Source: Flavobacteriales bacterium | GTDB lineage: Bacteria > Bacteroidota > Bacteroidia > Flavobacteriales_D > Sanyastnellaceae | Assembly: GCA_947457325.1 (NCBI GenBank) | Contig: CANGVU010000047.1 | Span: 1 to 7,664 of the forward strand | Length of the DNA stretch: 7,664 bases | Reading direction: 5' to 3' | Shown here: piece after piece, positions 6,601-7,664 of the stretch | Numbering within the stretch: the stretch's first letter is position 1 | Layout: the number at the start of each line of letters is the position of its first letter | Program-made: the position numbers and the translations under genes | Notes under the pieces: generated by a model | Database searches by the model: none | Seen by the model: the letters and a program-made list of their open reading frames with translations, nothing else | What the model was told of the DNA's origin: nothing

Positions 6601-7664
6601 CCAAACCATTGACGTACTGCGCACACCTGTAGCCTATTACACCATCACCGATACGTCAGGATGTTACCCAGTGACATTAACCTTCAACAACCAATCGGTA
6701 GGGGCAGATAATTATTCATGGAACTATGGCACCGGTGAATCCAGCATCAATGGTGAGGTTGTTCATCAACACAACTTTTTTAATTTGTCTTCGATTGCTG
6801 TGACCAACCAAGTTGTGCTGACTGCCATGACAACAGCAGGTTGTTTTGACACCTACAATGAGCCAGTGGTTATACCCGCAGGGCTTACAGCTTCTTTTAC
6901 CATGGACAATGATGGATGTGCACCGTTCAATAGTCAATTGCTCAATCAATCCGTGGGTGCTATTCAGTATCTCTGGGACTTCGGGGATGGTTCAACAACA
7001 AATGAAGTTAACCCCAATCACGTCTTTGATCTAGACAACAACTTAGATACCACATATACCATTACACTGACTTCTTTCAATTCATTTGGTTGTTCTCAAG
7101 TACAAACACAGATTGTTCATATTTACCCTGTTCCTGAAGCATCATTTGGTGCTACACCCAACCCTGTCATTTGGCCAAATCCCGTAAGTTTTGTCAATAA
7201 CAGCAATAGTGGACTTACTACCAATTACATCTGGGATTTGGGGGATGGAACATTGATCAATGCCGACGATGCAGGAAGTCATTCATACAATACATGGGGC
7301 AATTACAACGTGCTGTTATACGCATCCAATGGACAATGCAGCGATACTGCTTTCCAAACAATAGTGATCGAAGCGCCTGCGCCTGAAGCGGGTTTCATCG
7401 GTGATAGTATCGGATGCGCACCATTATTTGTTGCATTTGAAGACACCTCCCGCTATGCCCAAGGATGGTTGTGGGATTTTGGTGACGGCAGTGCTTCTAT
7501 CAATAGCAGTCCCATCCACATTTACGAGTATCCTGGTACTTTTGATGTCCAACTCATCGTGATAGGTTATGATGGCCAATTTGATACGACCATCCATTAT
7601 GGTGCAGTGGTAGTGCATCCAAGGGCTCTAGCCTCATTTACAGTAACCCCTCCGCAAGTTACCA
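3665..7664 (+). CDS. giant secreted multi-PKD-domain protein, 3' end outside window
   Basis: One frame is open from ATG 3665 through the last base (1,333 whole codons, no stop). The start gives a signal peptide: KK at residues 5-6, a hydrophobic core 8-16, and a likely cleavage around HAQ-N (22-25). The Met at codon 3 is a minor alternative. The body is a chain of PKD-like beta-sandwich domains. The marker tryptophan of 'WxFGDG' falls at codons 67, 156, 261, 352, 437, 517, 596, 681, 764, 848, 935, 1019, 1104, 1190 and 1270, and a further domain begins at about 1320 (ASFTVTPP). Intact WxFGDG occurs at 156, 596, 764, 848, 935, 1104 and 1270. Most domains carry one early (GCxP) and one late (GCxDT) cysteine, suggesting an intradomain disulfide outside the cell. 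Proteins of this kind in Bacteroidota are surface or secreted adhesin-like molecules, often ending in a type IX secretion sorting domain. That end would lie beyond 7664 and cannot be checked here. No catalytic domain is seen in the visible part, and ligand and role are unknown. Confidence 0.93.
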   Translation, partial: MDMVKKGILIALLLMAGQWVLHAQNCLTVLDNNGDPSSHPYWYSCSGGNFNFNLQSSDAWGAVSINWGDGTVNTIDANWEAYEIITHIYSAAVDTFVVTIAQSAGSCIVTGVVVMEQATAASIQIPFGFSTQACVPADMSFTNSSTNVSETTVFTWDFGDGSADANFDFTNLGQTISHGYLPNTVSCETQVTLTAENYCNIIQGSASVATFNPIHLWDKDIPNISADHTVLCYPDTVFTFTNNGIKNCFTQGNIFQRQLKWTFGLPAEVGSNTETPWYPFPPNTPRTAAFPGIGEYTIALLDSNYCGISTDTMTVSVVAPPIAAFSISQDTVCVGQNVTFIQESTGGNQYSWNINGTWTSLGSGNVNFAFTSPGTKTILCRVFNSISANSCSDTISHTLVVLPAPSANITSNISAACDSAVVQFSQTNVGNPTQFTWDFDNGITFNGQNPPSVVYDTTGVFQVSLSVTANNGCTATAEKTINIIATPVTSFDFTNACIGQPATFQSTSSGNPTSFQWTFNNGPQASGSNVNFTFNSAGDFTVQLIAYTGTCRDTIEQTVTIHPLPAANFTTNTTSGCNPLQVVFENNSVGAVDFIWSFGDGDTDTLSNTQHTYFASGPNNQNYTAHLQAINENGCSASSSVNLTVLTGALAAFSAPNYVPGCSPQTASFENQSSNAVSYQWNFGNGNTSTETEPSSTFYHDGLNVGYFTVQLIAYSSGLCHDTTERTIVVFPSPSYNLDLSTLSNCSPLQVTMPFILGATGFSWNFGDGNTSNQPTPTHTFLFNGTNPTPYNVTFIGTSSFGCKDTVSSVIEVAQGPTSQFSMDIQAACEPATVTFVNQGADALNYQWNFGDGTIINSMEDTIIHVFTDPNDVVQLYNIQLTAQSLNDCQATYNQSFTLHPEVTSDFQIPLPLNSCAPISIGFQNNSIAGQQYQWTFGDGATSNVNNPTHLYANPVYNDTTYTVRLIASSNFGCTDTSFQTIDVLRTPVAYYTITDTSGCYPVTLTFNNQSVGADNYSWNYGTGESSINGEVVHQHNFFNLSSIAVTNQVVLTAMTTAGCFDTYNEPVVIPAGLTASFTMDNDGCAPFNSQLLNQSVGAIQYLWDFGDGSTTNEVNPNHVFDLDNNLDTTYTITLTSFNSFGCSQVQTQIVHIYPVPEASFGATPNPVIWPNPVSFVNNSNSGLTTNYIWDLGDGTLINADDAGSHSYNTWGNYNVLLYASNGQCSDTAFQTIVIEAPAPEAGFIGDSIGCAPLFVAFEDTSRYAQGWLWDFGDGSASINSSPIHIYEYPGTFDVQLIVIGYDGQFDTTIHYGAVVVHPRALASFTVTPPQVT
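4022..7664 (+). repeat. tandem PKD-domain array, period about 84 codons
   Basis: Within the large secreted protein, repeat units start at about codon 120. Marker-tryptophan spacings are 105, 91, 85, 80, 79, 85, 83, 84, 87, 84, 85, 86 and 80 codons. The consensus is roughly ASF..........GCxPxxVxFxNxSxGAxxYxWxFGDG......PxHxY......YxVxLxAxxxxGCxDT. The units are diverged at the DNA level; the longest exact matches I found by eye are 20 nt (5282-5301 and 5786-5805) and 17 nt (5699-5715 and 6200-6216). The second to fifth units lack the GDG turn (WTFGL, WNING, WDFDNG, WTFNNG). Confidence 0.9.
6279..6300. repeat. 22-bp perfect palindrome inside the PKD gene
   Basis: The left half ATGTTGTACAA (6279-6289) is followed immediately by its exact reverse complement TTGTACAACAT (6290-6300). 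It lies in coding sequence of the PKD domain whose WNFGDG starts at codon 848 and encodes part of NDVVQLYNIQ. With no spacer it would form a cruciform rather than a hairpin with a loop, or serve as a symmetric protein-binding site. No function is demonstrated. Confidence 0.6.

Noticed and set aside
6119..6604. 161-codon antisense open frame
   Set aside because: It lies wholly opposite the continuous PKD frame, has no recognisable motif, and is explained by the biased codon use of that gene.
4022..7664. CRISPR-like or IS-type repeat interpretation of the repeated blocks
   Set aside because: The repeats are protein-level PKD units of about 84 codons with diverged DNA and continuous reading frame; there are no uniform direct repeats with spacers, transposase or terminal inverted repeats.

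Overview
The window looks like a piece of a Bacteroidota chromosome, most likely a Saprospiria, Chitinophagia or Flavobacteriia relative. The evidence is signal peptides of the Ala-Gln-Asn type, lipoproteins with relaxed lipoboxes, no consistent Shine-Dalgarno sequences, TAnnTTTG-like -7 boxes, and a very long secreted protein built of PKD repeats with the 'GCxP ... WxFGDG ... GCxDT' pattern common in that phylum. The lineage is inferred from these traits only.

Layout. (1) Positions 1-128, minus strand: the first 42 codons of a UvrD/RecB-type helicase with a clear Walker A loop, cut by the window edge. (2) 129-200: a short divergent promoter region with a perfect 7-bp dyad and a TAnnTTTG box next to the start of the rightward operon. 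(3) 201-3604, plus strand: four tightly overlapping genes. They encode an MbnP-like lipoprotein, two different di-heme cytochrome c peroxidase/MauG-superfamily lipoproteins, and a YkgJ-type cysteine-cluster protein. (4) 3605-3664: a 60-nt spacer. (5) 3665 to the window end: a single open frame of more than 1,333 codons, with a signal peptide and about fifteen PKD-like domains at a period near 84 residues. It has no stop inside the window, so a search for closed ORFs misses it and reports only antisense or out-of-frame shadows.

How the genes may work together. MbnP-type proteins are known partners of MbnH, a di-heme enzyme that oxidises a tryptophan of MbnP to kynurenine in methanotrophs. The operon has the MbnP-like protein plus two di-heme enzymes, all predicted to be lipid-anchored outside the cytoplasm. 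One enzyme keeps the FFWDGR motif with the inter-heme tryptophan and the other has serine at that position. The likely reading is an extracytoplasmic redox or metal-handling module with a diverged second di-heme subunit, plus a cytoplasmic metal-binding accessory protein. The PKD protein is probably a separate surface or secreted adhesin-like protein.
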